Positions 27,126 through 37,137 are shown, counted from the first letter of the stretch. The stretch is DNA of 64,000 nt from Siphonobacter sp. BAB-5405 (GCF_002872335.1 NZ_NJAG01000010.1:1-64000), one strand, 5' to 3'. The notes: generated by a model from the letters alone, not told the origin. Numbers and translations: made by a program.

Positions 27126-27146
27126 TAGCCGCAGAGTCAGGTGTCA

Positions 27147-27188
27147 GTTATACGCTTCCGGAAGTTTCAATTTTCGGAAGCGTATAAC
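27147..27188. terminator. Hairpin between convergent MFS and YheT-like genes
   Basis: Perfect 14-bp arms 27147-27160 (GTTATACGCTTCCG) and 27175-27188 around a 14-base loop. There is no strong T-tract beyond either arm, so it may terminate weakly or serve as a protein site. Confidence 0.6.
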
Positions 27189-27239
27189 CAGGCGTGTGCA
27201 GTACGAACAGCTTGTACGATGAAACCAAGCTTCGGCGTG

Positions 27240-28205
27240 CTAAAGCTTTGGTTCCTGTTGCACAAAATTCACAATACGGCGGTCCACCCAGTACAGTCCA
27301 TCTTTCGAGGCCTCATAAAAGCCGCAATGGCCGCCCAAACGGGGCGTTTCCAGCCACAGGTAATCCGATTGCCGGGCCAGCGTTTCGGGAGAACAGCTGG
27401 GCGAAAGAATGGGGTCATTTTGAGCATTAAGCAGCAGACTCCGTACCCGAATGTTAGAAAGATAGGGTAAAGCCGAGGTCGCTTCTGCGTAGTCCTTCCA
27501 GCCAAAAAAGGGTGAAATATATTCGTTGGAAAAGTCGTCGAGGGTACGGTAGCGATCAAACTGAGCGTATAGCTGCTGATCGATCAGATGCTTTCGTGTC
27601 GACAGAAACTTGCGTAATTTTCGCAGAAAGTACCATTCATAAAAGGTGCCCCGGCAGGCGGCCATACTCCCCGGCATATCCGTAGGGGTAGAGACAGCCA
27701 CTACCGACTGGATAGCGTCGGAAAGTTGCGAACCCTGCTCGCCGGCGTACTTCAAGGCTAAATTTCCGCCCTTGCTGAAACCAACGAGCGAAATCGAGGT
27801 ATAACCTTTGCCCAGTGCATATTGAATTACTTCAGCCAAATCGTCAGTGCTGCCGTGGGTCGTCATTTTTTCGAGCCGATTGGCCTCGCCACTCAAACCC
27901 CGGTGATTCCAGGCTAAAGCGTCGAAGCCCGCTTCATTGAAGGCCCGCACGGCTCCAAGCATGTATTGACGGGTCGAATTTCCCAGGTAACCGTGCGTAA
28001 GCAAAGCCAGCGAAGGCTTGCAGGGATGGGGCTGCTGGGACCAACTCCAGTCTAAATCCAGAAAGTCACCATCCACCAATTCCAGACGTTCTCTGGTATA
28101 CGTCACTCCGGCCACGCGTCGCAGCGTACTCGGATAAATCGTGGAGAAATGAGCATTCTGCATCCAGAACGGAGCAGTATAGGTAGAATGAGTAAGGATC
28201 GGCAT
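27240..28205 (-). CDS. YheT-family alpha/beta hydrolase
   Basis: A 321-residue hydrolase of the YheT/ABHD1-3 group. Family blocks: NAHFSTIYPSTLRR at the start, oxyanion-region LLTHGYLGNSTRQYM, WNHRGLSGEAN, the nucleophile elbow GFSKGGN (most relatives have GFSLGGN), and the late His in LGGHCGFYE. The catalytic triad is therefore Ser, an Asp in NAQNDPILS and His. The natural substrate is not known; esters or lipids are likely. It stands alone. Confidence 0.88.
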   Translation of the reverse strand: MPILTHSTYTAPFWMQNAHFSTIYPSTLRRVAGVTYTRERLELVDGDFLDLDWSWSQQPHPCKPSLALLTHGYLGNSTRQYMLGAVRAFNEAGFDALAWNHRGLSGEANRLEKMTTHGSTDDLAEVIQYALGKGYTSISLVGFSKGGNLALKYAGEQGSQLSDAIQSVVAVSTPTDMPGSMAACRGTFYEWYFLRKLRKFLSTRKHLIDQQLYAQFDRYRTLDDFSNEYISPFFGWKDYAEATSALPYLSNIRVRSLLLNAQNDPILSPSCSPETLARQSDYLWLETPRLGGHCGFYEASKDGLYWVDRRIVNFVQQEPKL

Positions 28206-28420
28206 ATCAGGTCGCTGCTACAGGAAAGCAAGGGGGCGGATGAAAAAGTTTTGTAAAAATATGGTATATTATTTTTTGATATTAACGAAGAACTATACGT
28301 TTAAGTAGGAGTTAGGGCGAAACCACTGCGTAATTTATTCCTGGCACAGTCCTTTCGCCTTATACCTACCGCGAACTTTTTCGTAGTTTCGTTTTTCGAT
28401 CGATTGTTTTTCCTGCCAAC

Positions 28421-30961
28421 ATGACAGGTACTTGCTATATGAATAATAAAAAGACGGATTCCCTTGCTAACCTGCGTCTGGTCGAAATGTCTGATTTTGA
28501 CAGTATGGAAATGATTCCGCTGTCTGCCGGAGATTTTGATGATAATGATGACCCCGCTACCTATGCCGAACAATTGCCCATCTTACCCATCCGGAACATT
28601 GTGTTGTTTCCGGGAATGGTTATTCCGGTAACTGTAGGTCGTCAGAAATCCATTCGTCTGGTTAAAAAGCAGTACAAGTCCAAGAATAAAGTAGTAGGAG
28701 TAGTAGCCATGGCGAATCCCCAGAAGGAGGAGCCTACTGCGGATGATCTCTACCGGGTTGGTACGCTGGCTAATATTTTGAAAATGATTGTTTTACCCGA
28801 TGGTAATGTCACCATTATCGTACAGGGGAAAAAGCGTTTTCAGATTGAAGAGTTTCTGAAAGAAGAGCCGCACTTTCTGGCCAAGGTTTCGTACGTGGAT
28901 GACAATTTCCCGGCTAAACCCAACCGCGAAGCCAAAGCTTTGATTCAGTCCCTGCGGGATGCTGCTCATAAAAGTCTGAATCTGAATCCGGAAATTCCCC
29001 GCGAAGCTCAGATTGCCCTGGATAACATTGAATCCAATAACTTCCTGATTCATTTCCTGTCGGCGAATACCAACGCTGATCAGCCTGAGAAGCAGGCCCT
29101 GCTGGAAACGTTCGATTCACTACAACAGGCCACTAAGCTGCTGGAGGTGATGCTGAAGGACATTCAGTTGCTGGAAATGAAACGGGAAATCCAGTCGAAA
29201 GCCAGCAGTGAAATTGATCAGCAACAGCGGGATTACTACATCCGGCAGCAGATCAAAGTGCTTCAGGAAGAGCTGGGTATTGATTCCCCCGAACAGGAAA
29301 TTGATGCCTTACAGGCTAAAGCTGCTCAGAAGAAATGGAGCAAGGAGGTCAGTGAACAGTTTCAAAAGGAAATCAGCAAACTACGTCGGACCAACCCGAT
29401 GTCGCCGGAGTATCCCATTGGGATGAACTACCTGGAACTGATGGTGGACCTACCCTGGAACGAGCATACCAAAGATTTCTTTGACCTTAAAAAAGCTCAG
29501 AAGATTCTGGATCAGGATCACTTCGGACTGGAGAAAGTCAAAGAACGCATCATCGAATACCTCGCCGTACTGAAAATGAAGGGCAACATGAAAGCCCCCA
29601 TTTTGTGTCTGTATGGCCCTCCGGGCGTCGGTAAAACTTCGCTGGGTAAATCCGTAGCCAAAGCCCTCGGACGTAAATACGTACGAATGGCTCTGGGTGG
29701 TGTACATGATGAGTCCGAAATCCGGGGCCACCGGAAAACGTACATCGGTGCCATGCCGGGTAAGATTATTCAGAACATTCGGAAGGCGAAATCTTCCAAC
29801 CCAGTCTTTATTCTGGATGAAATCGATAAAGTATCAAGCGATTTCCGGGGCGATCCATCCTCGGCCTTACTGGAAGTATTGGATCCCGAGCAAAACAGCA
29901 GCTTCCAGGATAATTATCTGGAAGTAGAATACGACCTGTCGAAAGTACTATTCATTGCAACAGCCAACTCGCTTGAACCCATTCAGCCCGCTCTTCGCGA
30001 CCGGATGGAGATCATTGACTTGACGGGTTATACCATGGAAGAAAAGGTACAAATCGGTAAGAAGTACCTGATTCCCAAGCAAAAACACGAACACGGCCTG
30101 GACGGTAAAATGCTGAATTTTACTGACGCAGCCGTTCAGAAAATCATTGAAGGCTATACCCGTGAATCGGGGGTACGAGCCCTGGAGCAGAAAATTGGTT
30201 CGCTGGTTCGGAAAATCACCAAGGCCATCGCTCTGGAGGAAGAGTATCCCAAAACCGTTCGGCCCGAAGATGTAATCAAACTGCTGGGCCCCGAAACGTT
30301 TGACAAGGACGAGTACGACAATAACGATACCGCTGGTGTCGTGACGGGTCTGGCCTGGACTAGCGTGGGGGGTGAAATTCTGTTCGTTGAATCAAGCCTG
30401 AACCGGGGACGTGGTACGCTTACCTTGTCGGGTCAGTTGGGCGATGTCATGAAAGAATCAGCCATTACGGCCCTTAGTTATCTGAAAGCTCACGCGGAAG
30501 AACTCAACATTGACGAACGACTTTTCGAGTACTATAACCTGCACGTTCACGTACCGGCGGGGGCAGTACCGAAGGACGGACCGTCGGCGGGGGTTACGAT
30601 GATTACCTCGATGGCTTCGGCCTTTACGCAGCGGAAAGTGAAGTCGAATCTGGCCATGACGGGTGAGATTACCCTGCGTGGAAAAGTACTTCCCGTGGGT
30701 GGCATCAAGGAGAAAATTCTTGCTGCGAAACGAGCCGGTATCAAAGAGGTGATCCTGTGTACGAAGAACCGCAAGGACATTGAAGAAATCAATAAATCGT
30801 ACATCCAGGATCTGACGTTCCACTATGCCGACCGGGTGGAAGACGTGTTGAAAGTGGCTTTGCTGGAAGAAAAAGTGGAACGCCCGATCAACTTCGTATT
30901 CCCCGAGGATAAAGGGAAACCAGTAGATACCACCACCACCGAAGTGGTCGTATTGAATTAA
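28421..30961 (+). CDS. lon: Lon, ATP-dependent serine protease
   Basis: An 846-residue LonA protease that removes damaged and regulatory proteins. N-terminal substrate domain (LPILPIRNIVLFPGMVIPV), a helical hairpin region, AAA+ domain with Walker A GPPGVGKT near residue 400 and Walker B PVFILDEIDK, then the protease domain with catalytic Ser722 in DGPSAGVTM and the dyad Lys in GGIKEKILAAKRAG. Two ATGs are possible (28421 and 28439); the extra six residues make little difference. The leading ~45 residues are acidic and Met-rich. It stands alone, with a hairpin terminator after the stop. Confidence 0.96.
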   Translation: MTGTCYMNNKKTDSLANLRLVEMSDFDSMEMIPLSAGDFDDNDDPATYAEQLPILPIRNIVLFPGMVIPVTVGRQKSIRLVKKQYKSKNKVVGVVAMANPQKEEPTADDLYRVGTLANILKMIVLPDGNVTIIVQGKKRFQIEEFLKEEPHFLAKVSYVDDNFPAKPNREAKALIQSLRDAAHKSLNLNPEIPREAQIALDNIESNNFLIHFLSANTNADQPEKQALLETFDSLQQATKLLEVMLKDIQLLEMKREIQSKASSEIDQQQRDYYIRQQIKVLQEELGIDSPEQEIDALQAKAAQKKWSKEVSEQFQKEISKLRRTNPMSPEYPIGMNYLELMVDLPWNEHTKDFFDLKKAQKILDQDHFGLEKVKERIIEYLAVLKMKGNMKAPILCLYGPPGVGKTSLGKSVAKALGRKYVRMALGGVHDESEIRGHRKTYIGAMPGKIIQNIRKAKSSNPVFILDEIDKVSSDFRGDPSSALLEVLDPEQNSSFQDNYLEVEYDLSKVLFIATANSLEPIQPALRDRMEIIDLTGYTMEEKVQIGKKYLIPKQKHEHGLDGKMLNFTDAAVQKIIEGYTRESGVRALEQKIGSLVRKITKAIALEEEYPKTVRPEDVIKLLGPETFDKDEYDNNDTAGVVTGLAWTSVGGEILFVESSLNRGRGTLTLSGQLGDVMKESAITALSYLKAHAEELNIDERLFEYYNLHVHVPAGAVPKDGPSAGVTMITSMASAFTQRKVKSNLAMTGEITLRGKVLPVGGIKEKILAAKRAGIKEVILCTKNRKDIEEINKSYIQDLTFHYADRVEDVLKVALLEEKVERPINFVFPEDKGKPVDTTTTEVVVLN

Positions 30962-30980
30962 TACTGAATTACTACAAACG

Positions 30981-31010
30981 AGAAAGGCTGCCCGGTAAGG
31001 CAGCCTTTCT
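30981..31010. terminator. Hairpin between convergent lon and S41 peptidase genes
   Basis: Perfect 12-bp arms 30981-30992 (AGAAAGGCTGCC) and 30999-31010 with a six-base loop. The T-tract is modest in both directions. Confidence 0.75.
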
Positions 31011-31028
31011 GGCTTAAAAAGCATTAGA

Positions 31029-32462
31029 TTAAAACCGATTTTTAAAAAAGGACTGAATACGCTGATCTTTGCTTCGAATCAGTAGTTTTCCAAACAGCGT
31101 TTTTTGAGTGAGCGAAGAAGCCACGGCATGGATGCCCGCCGCCTGCCGACCGGAAGTACTGCTTCCGTACAAAGCTGTTTGCAGTAAGGCCTCCTGCGTA
31201 CTGCCCAGCGGATACAGGTTAAAGGGTTCCGACAGTACGATAGCGGGCGTAAATCCTGCCGTGTAATCCGATTGCCCCAGACTATTGTAGACTTTAACAA
31301 TGATGGGTTGCAGAGCGTATTTGATCTTACCCGAATCGTCGGTCAGGGTGGTCGAACCTACGTTTTTTCCGTACGTGGTTTCGCCAATCAGCTGCACGTT
31401 CATGTACGGCTTTAATCCATTGATCACCAGCTCACTTGCGGAGGCCGTCCATTCCGACGTCAGGATGGTAACCTTGCTGATCTGATTCCCCACATTATTA
31501 ACTTCATTGGTAAAATAGGCGTTGAACGAATCGCTACCGTACTGTTGCTGCAGATACTTATTCAGCTCAGTGTTGTATTCTTCGCGGTAGAAAACCTGAT
31601 TGGCACCGCTGTATTTAACAATCATACTGGCCAGATTGATAGCCGTAGCACCCGATCCACCGGGATTGTAGCGTAAATCCAGAACCAACTCCTGAATGCC
31701 CGCCGCTTTAAAGTGGGCGAAAATCTGCCGCAGGTGATTGTCGTACGCATTGCTGGACGAGCCATTCGGACTCGATACAAACTGGTTATACAAGAGATAA
31801 CCTACGCTCTTTCCGTTGACGGTGTACACGGAATCCAGGTAAACCGGATCTTCCTGAAAAGTCGTTGCCGTTACGGATCGGGTGGTACTCGTATCATCCA
31901 GGGTGCCCGTGGTGGTATTGACTGTACCGAGGGTAAATGCGGACGTCGTTCCCGACCCATACAGTAATTCACTGTAGTTGTTAACGGTCAATGTCGTACC
32001 GTTCACTTTCGTAAAGACATCCCCCCGTTTGAAACCGGCCAGATCAGCGGGTGAATTTTTCAGTACGTACAGTACCTGCCCCACCACATTTACATTCGCA
32101 TTATCCCGGTAAAAGAGCCGGAATTGCATACCCGTGGTCAGGCTTTCCCCGTTAAGGGCCGCTTCCAGCGATTCGGCATCCGAAGAAAGGTAAGAAAAAC
32201 GGTCGCCCTGCGGATTCGTCGTTGCGTTATAGGTGTAGAGCAGGGAATTAAAATAATCCTCCGGAGCGAGGGTCTGATCGGTCGTATTTTCCACCGGTAG
32301 CTGATCCGTCCAGAGATAATAGGCCTGCATTTGTTCGTAAATCCATTGGTTAATCGGCGTATTTTCTTCCGAGTGGGTAGCGGGCGTAGTCGCATCCGTA
32401 TCTTTTTTGCAGCCCGTCAGTAAGGCAAGGGCCAGTAGGGAATAAGTGATTGCGTATTTCAC
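31029..32462 (-). CDS. S41 family (C-terminal processing) peptidase, lipoprotein
   Basis: A 477-residue exported protease with a lipoprotein signal (LLALALLTGC, Cys18). Order: an N-terminal helical region (INQWIYEQMQAYYLWTDQLP), a PDZ domain (GQVLYVLKNSPADLAGFKRGDVFTKVNG, about residues 130-160), then the S41 catalytic domain with LVLDLRYNPGGSG, nucleophile Ser in TSEWTASASELV and Lys in GETTYGKNVGS. It likely degrades or trims proteins in the periplasm. Its start is 195 bases from that of the divergent cupin gene. Confidence 0.9.
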   Translation of the reverse strand: MKYAITYSLLALALLTGCKKDTDATTPATHSEENTPINQWIYEQMQAYYLWTDQLPVENTTDQTLAPEDYFNSLLYTYNATTNPQGDRFSYLSSDAESLEAALNGESLTTGMQFRLFYRDNANVNVVGQVLYVLKNSPADLAGFKRGDVFTKVNGTTLTVNNYSELLYGSGTTSAFTLGTVNTTTGTLDDTSTTRSVTATTFQEDPVYLDSVYTVNGKSVGYLLYNQFVSSPNGSSSNAYDNHLRQIFAHFKAAGIQELVLDLRYNPGGSGATAINLASMIVKYSGANQVFYREEYNTELNKYLQQQYGSDSFNAYFTNEVNNVGNQISKVTILTSEWTASASELVINGLKPYMNVQLIGETTYGKNVGSTTLTDDSGKIKYALQPIIVKVYNSLGQSDYTAGFTPAIVLSEPFNLYPLGSTQEALLQTALYGSSTSGRQAAGIHAVASSLTQKTLFGKLLIRSKDQRIQSFFKNRF

Positions 32463-32656
32463 GGTGCTGGTTGCGATTGTTTACTGACCTATACGCAGGC
32501 TTGAAAACGGACGTTAGTCAACGGAAAACACTAGCCGATACTCGCCGCATTTTTAGCGACGGGGCGTGCCGAAAAGGCTACGTTCGCAGGGATTGGTATA
32601 CTTCTTTCGCCCCAGGCTGTCCGTACTGTCATACTCCTTTAACGCGTCCTTCTTTC

Positions 32657-33154
32657 ATGAAACCGGAACGTTTGCATTTCAAAGACGATGGTGTAATACC
32701 TAACAACGCCTTACCCTTATTGATCTATTCCGCGGTTTTTAAAGCGGGAGAAAAGGACCTGGCCCGGCGATTCGAGACGCTCTTTTCCGAACATCGCTGG
32801 CGTAATTCCTGGCGAAATGGAGTGTATCCCTATCACCACTACCATAGTATTTCGCACGAAGTACTGGGCGTCTACGGCGGACAAGCCACTTTACAAATGG
32901 GTGGCGAAAAAGGGCAGGCGATCCGCGTGCAAGCGGGCGATGTGCTGGTGATTCCAGCGGGCGTTGGTCACAAGAAGCTCGAAGCCAGTAGTGATTTTGG
33001 CGTGGTAGGAGCGTATCCCGAAGGCAAAGACTGGGATTTACTGAAGGGTGAAAAGGGCGACCGTCCCCAAGCGGATCGAAACATTGCTGCCGTACCCATG
33101 CCATCGCAGGATCCGGTGACGGGTGCGAAAGAAATGCCGGAATGGCATACGTAG
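32657..33154 (+). CDS. Cupin-domain protein
   Basis: A 165-residue small beta-barrel protein. Cupin motif 1 is YHHYHSISHEVLGVYGG (His residues and Glu as metal ligands) and motif 2 is VQAGDVLVIPAGVGHKKLEAS. It continues with a loop YPEGKDWDLLKGEKGDRP found in many Bacteroidota cupins of unknown function. ATG 32657 was chosen because the longer open frame upstream overlaps the divergent S41 gene and lacks family similarity. A REP-like repeat follows. Confidence 0.82.
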   Translation: MKPERLHFKDDGVIPNNALPLLIYSAVFKAGEKDLARRFETLFSEHRWRNSWRNGVYPYHHYHSISHEVLGVYGGQATLQMGGEKGQAIRVQAGDVLVIPAGVGHKKLEASSDFGVVGAYPEGKDWDLLKGEKGDRPQADRNIAAVPMPSQDPVTGAKEMPEWHT

Positions 33155-33166
33155 GAATTGAGTTTA

Positions 33167-33387
33167 CGTCGTAGACGCCCGACTAGCATTCACCCGGCTC
33201 GCTCCGATTTATAACCCTTATGGAATGATCGGGCGAGCCGGGGAACAGACCTGAAACTGTAACCCCGGAGGGGTTTAATTTCAATAGCCCCGTATGCAAT
33301 GCGGGGGATAGGATGTTAAGGATTCGCGTCGGAGACGCTCGACCAGTGCCGCCCCGATCATTCCATGAGGTTATAAATCGGAGCGAG
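33167..33387. repeat. REP/MITE-like composite palindromic element
   Basis: Lies between two convergent genes. Two long arms, 33198-33233 and 33353-33387, are nearly perfect inverted copies (about 35 of 36; CTCGCTCCGATTTATAACC at the outer end). Between and beside them are small hairpins: CGTC-GTA-GACG (33167-33177), AACCCC-GG-AGGGGTT (~33260-33275), CCCCGTAT-GCA-ATGCGGGG (~33285-33303) and GCGTC-GGA-GACGC (33326-33338). The GTCGKAGAC hairpins look like REP units. It encodes nothing. It may also end transcription of both neighbours. Confidence 0.8.
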
Positions 33388-33429
33388 CTAGTGAACTTTC
33401 CTTGGCTGAATGAAATCCTTGGAATCAAG

Positions 33430-35610
33430 CTATTTACTACCGCCCAGCGAAGCCCCCGTACTCTTATTTACGGTTTGTACCAGACTAGCCAGCTTGCCGC
33501 TCAGGGACTGAATTGCCGTTTTGTACCGATTCTCCAGGTCCGGCAGATTCGCGGTCGATTTTAAGGAAGCCTCGTACAACAAACCGGGTAACATCCAGGA
33601 CGCATAGCCACTGTACGGATCCGAGGATGCGTACAGGGAACGGTACCAGGAGCCAAAGGCCATGCCTTTCTTATCAATAAACGACTGTTCGAGCTGAAGC
33701 ATAATCTTGTTGAGTTCCTGAGCTTTATCCGTACGACCCGCCGCCAGATAGCTTTGGCGGGCTGCTTCCGCTGCTTCCGCATTCTTTTTCAGATCCGCTA
33801 CTGTGGCTAGTAAGGGTTCGATGGAGTACGTAGGAGCGTAGGCCTTGATCGCTTTCTCGGCGGCTTTCAAGTGCGTGGTCAGGTCACTGGCGTAGCGAAC
33901 CAGATCATAGGGCAGGATGTCCGCGTTGGCGAGTCGCAGGGCCATCGTTCCGACCACCTGTTCCACCATTGGACCCATCTTGTAGGTAGAATCGACGAAT
34001 TTATGGTAGAAGAACAGATCGTCGTAGGAAGAGTGATATAACGTAGGACCGCCCACGCCTGCACTGAGGGAAGGTACGCCCACGTGCATGTATGGACCGA
34101 TGTGATCGGAGCCACCACCGAGGTTACCGATGGTCGGCTCATTGGCCGCCAGTGCCGGAGCCGAGGACGCAATTCCAACCGTACTGCCACTGCGGGGCGA
34201 AGTCTGAGCCAGCCAATGCTGATAGACCGTTTTGTTGGAATCCGGATACGCTACGGCTTGGGTGGCTTCAATAAGTAGCTTTTTCAGTGAAGGCGAAGCA
34301 CTGGCCCCGAATACCCGACCCGAAACGGCAGCATCGAAGTTCATGTACGCCACGGCGTTTTTGGTCAGTTCATCCCGAAATTGTTCGGCCCATTCGGCCG
34401 AGCCGATTACACCGAATTCTTCCGCATCCCAGTGGGCCACTTTAATGGTACGGCGGGGTTTCTGCCCGGCTTTCGCCAGTTTACCCAATGATTCCGTGAG
34501 GCCCAGTAGCATAGCCGTACCGCTATTAGGGTCCGTTGAACCGTAAGCCCAGGCGTCGTAATGACATCCGGCGATGATCCATTCGTTCGGAAATTCAGTA
34601 CCCGTCAGCGTGCCCACAACTTCGTACACGCGGGTAATGGCAATCTCCTGTTTCACTTTCAGGCGTACGGTCAGGCCCGGTCCGCCTTCGAGTCGGTAGG
34701 TGAAGGGCAAGCCGCCCTGCCAGCCTGCGGGTACCGCCTTCGCTCCCTTCATTTGCTTCATGATTTCCAGAGCGGAGGCGTACGGAATGGGAGTTACTGG
34801 AATTTTGTGCAAATCCACGTCTTTCGGATCGAGGCGTTTTACCTTCACTTTGCCATCGATGGGAAGTGCTGGCTCAAAAGGGGTCAACGGATCACCCGTA
34901 TAATTTACGGTCAACAAAGAACCGCGTTGAATAACGCTTTCACTGGGCTGAGGACCTTCCGGAAACGTCAGACCTTTGGCGTAGCCATTGTCCGCCGGAT
35001 CGGTATAAATGATGAGGCCCGCCGCACCTGCGGCCTGAGCAAACTGGGCTTTGTAGCCCCGGAAATTACCGCCATACCGGGCCAGTACGACTTTGCCCTG
35101 TACCGAAATGCCCAGAGCTTTGAGCTTCTCGAAATCTTCTTTTCGACCGTAATTGGCGTACACCACTTCCGCCGTCACATCGCCCGACCCGGAGTAGGCG
35201 TTCCAGCCGGGCATCAGCCGGGGGTCGCTGGCGTATTTGTCTTCCGGAAAAAGATATTCGCGGATGTTGAGGGGCTGCCGAATGGGCTGTACGACTTCCA
35301 CAGCCACTTCGCCCGGACCTTTGGGTAAGTAAATGTCATGCGGATAAATGTCCACCTGCCAGCCTGCTTTTCGCATGGTTTCAGCGATGTAATCGCGGAC
35401 TTTCTCGTTTTCGGGAGTACCGGCTACGTGTGGTACGCTCGTCAGACGGGTTAAATGCTCTTTATAAGTCGCCGCCGACTGGTGTTTCTTGAATTCAGCT
35501 TCCAGGTTTAGCTCAGAAGTCTGACGGTTCGGTGTAAATCCGGTAAGCTGCTGGGCTTGTACCAGACTCGTCAGTCCAAAGGCGAATAGGGGTAGAAGTA
35601 CGGTTTTCAT
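33430..35610 (-). CDS. M28 family metallopeptidase (glutamate carboxypeptidase II-like)
   Basis: A 726-residue exported di-zinc peptidase of the transferrin-receptor/PSMA type. Signal peptide MKTVLLPLFAFGLTSLVQA. Order: a protease-associated (PA) domain (about 165-290, with VQGKVVLARYGGNFRGYKAQ), the M28 catalytic domain with zinc ligands in AGCHYDAWAYG, WDAEEFGVIG, NFDAAVSG and GGSDHIGPYMHVGVP, then a C-terminal dimerisation domain (about 600-726). It would cleave C-terminal or short peptides outside the cytoplasm. A longer frame to 35721 exists but the signal peptide sets the start. Confidence 0.9.
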   Translation of the reverse strand: MKTVLLPLFAFGLTSLVQAQQLTGFTPNRQTSELNLEAEFKKHQSAATYKEHLTRLTSVPHVAGTPENEKVRDYIAETMRKAGWQVDIYPHDIYLPKGPGEVAVEVVQPIRQPLNIREYLFPEDKYASDPRLMPGWNAYSGSGDVTAEVVYANYGRKEDFEKLKALGISVQGKVVLARYGGNFRGYKAQFAQAAGAAGLIIYTDPADNGYAKGLTFPEGPQPSESVIQRGSLLTVNYTGDPLTPFEPALPIDGKVKVKRLDPKDVDLHKIPVTPIPYASALEIMKQMKGAKAVPAGWQGGLPFTYRLEGGPGLTVRLKVKQEIAITRVYEVVGTLTGTEFPNEWIIAGCHYDAWAYGSTDPNSGTAMLLGLTESLGKLAKAGQKPRRTIKVAHWDAEEFGVIGSAEWAEQFRDELTKNAVAYMNFDAAVSGRVFGASASPSLKKLLIEATQAVAYPDSNKTVYQHWLAQTSPRSGSTVGIASSAPALAANEPTIGNLGGGSDHIGPYMHVGVPSLSAGVGGPTLYHSSYDDLFFYHKFVDSTYKMGPMVEQVVGTMALRLANADILPYDLVRYASDLTTHLKAAEKAIKAYAPTYSIEPLLATVADLKKNAEAAEAARQSYLAAGRTDKAQELNKIMLQLEQSFIDKKGMAFGSWYRSLYASSDPYSGYASWMLPGLLYEASLKSTANLPDLENRYKTAIQSLSGKLASLVQTVNKSTGASLGGSK

Positions 35611-35754
35611 CGGAAAGAACGTGTTGAAACGGGTGAAAGACGGGGTTCGAAAGACAAACAAAAGCGAGTCCTCGAAAACTGATTGAAAAATACAGGAAAG
35701 GCCACGGAAAATAAGGTCCAAGGAAGAAAATACCGTTGAAAATTACGCAAATCG

Positions 35755-35762
35755 TAGATTTG
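35755..35762 (+). promoter_or_regulatory. Promoter for the DUF5009 gene
   Basis: TAGATTTG matches TAnnTTTG, with a TTG at 35736-35738 as a possible -33 element (16-base spacer, one short of the usual range). The leader would be about 75 bases. Confidence 0.45.
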
Positions 35763-35845
35763 TTGAAATCAATTCCTGCCATTCCTGGCAGAATCCGTAT
35801 GGCTTGCCCATTTTTGCGGGTTGTTGATTCCGTATCTTTCTTTCT

Positions 35846-37108
35846 ATGAAAAACCGCTTACTTTCACTGGACGTGCTTCGGGGGCTTACCATTATGCTCA
35901 TGACGGTCGTCAACAATCCCGGCGACTGGGGTCACGTCTACCCTCCATTGCTTCACGCCGAATGGCACGGGTATACCCCCACAGACCTGGTTTTTCCCAC
36001 CTTTCTGCTCATCGTAGGGGGGTCGGTCGTGCTGGCTATGCCGCATAAACGCTGGGATTCGGATACACTGCTAAAAATTGCGATTCGAACCCTACGCATT
36101 TTTTGTCTGGGCTGGTTTCTATTCTTTTTCTCGAAAATTCAATTGCCGGGTCTGGAAGGGCCAACTTTGCTGCTGGGACGACTGGCGATCATGGCGATAC
36201 TTGCCTGGGCTTTATTCAGCGAATACGAAAAGAAGTATCAATTCTATGTCGCCCTTAGCACCTTCCTGCTCATGATCCTTCTGGCCTTTGGCGGTTTTGA
36301 TGCGTATGAGACAGTCCGCATTCCCGGTGTTTTGCAACGCATTGCGATGGTGTACGGACTAATTGCGGTGCTGTACTTGCGAACTTCCTGGCAGGTACAG
36401 GCCGTTGTAGGGGTGACCGTACTGCTGTTGTATTGGGGACTAATGACGCTGATTCCCGTACCCGGTGTGGGTGAAGCCAATCAGGACAAAGGAACCAATC
36501 TGGCCGCCTGGTTGGATTATACGTTGTTGCCGGGCCATTTATGGGCGAGTGCCAAAACCTGGGACCCGGAAGGAATTTTAAGTACCTTACCCGCTCTCGG
36601 TACGGGCATTGCGGGGCTTTTGACTGGTACCTTACTGCGTACACCAAGCCTGACGGGTCCGCAGAAAGCCCGGTATTTGTTGCTGGCAGGTCTGGGTGGT
36701 ATTGTACTTGGAAGTGTATGGCATATTGTATTTCCTATCAATAAAGCCCTGTGGACGAGTTCGTACGTATTAGTAGCCGCGGGTTGGGCTTTGGTGGTAT
36801 TGAGTGGACTATACTATTGGACTGATGTCAAAGGTAGTAAAGGGTGGACGCTGCCGTTTGTCGTGTTTGGAGTCAATCCCATGCTTGTTTTCTTTTTCTC
36901 GGGAATCATTCCCCGCATTCTTTCCGCGATTCCGGTTCACACGAACGGAAAGTCCGTGAGTCTGCAGCATTATCTGTATAGCGATCTACTGGCTCCGCAA
37001 TTTTCCAATCCAATGAATGCTTCTGTGGCCTGGGCTTTACTGTACCTGGCTTTCTGGGGACTGATCGTTTGGGTTTTATACCGAAAAGGAGTCGTAGTGA
37101 AAGTTTAA
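35846..37108 (+). CDS. DUF5009/NagX-like membrane acyltransferase
   Basis: A 420-residue polytopic membrane protein (about eleven helices) related to heparan-alpha-glucosaminide N-acetyltransferase (HGSNAT) and bacterial NagX. Family marks: SLDVLRGLTIMLMTVVNNPG near the start, LLHAEWHGYTPTDLVFPTFL with the conserved His and Asp, IPGVLQRIAMVYG, and WDPEGILSTLPALGTGIAG. HGSNAT moves acetyl groups across a membrane to amino sugars; a similar sugar acetylation or transport role is likely here. It is followed by a strong bidirectional terminator. Confidence 0.87.
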   Translation: MKNRLLSLDVLRGLTIMLMTVVNNPGDWGHVYPPLLHAEWHGYTPTDLVFPTFLLIVGGSVVLAMPHKRWDSDTLLKIAIRTLRIFCLGWFLFFFSKIQLPGLEGPTLLLGRLAIMAILAWALFSEYEKKYQFYVALSTFLLMILLAFGGFDAYETVRIPGVLQRIAMVYGLIAVLYLRTSWQVQAVVGVTVLLLYWGLMTLIPVPGVGEANQDKGTNLAAWLDYTLLPGHLWASAKTWDPEGILSTLPALGTGIAGLLTGTLLRTPSLTGPQKARYLLLAGLGGIVLGSVWHIVFPINKALWTSSYVLVAAGWALVVLSGLYYWTDVKGSKGWTLPFVVFGVNPMLVFFFSGIIPRILSAIPVHTNGKSVSLQHYLYSDLLAPQFSNPMNASVAWALLYLAFWGLIVWVLYRKGVVVKV

Positions 37109-37137
37109 AAAAATAACAATAGCATTACTGACGTACA

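Noticed and set aside
32450-32656. 69-residue N-terminal extension of the cupin gene
   Set aside because: It overlaps the start of the divergent S41 gene and shows no conserved pattern, while ATG 32657 gives a normal cupin.
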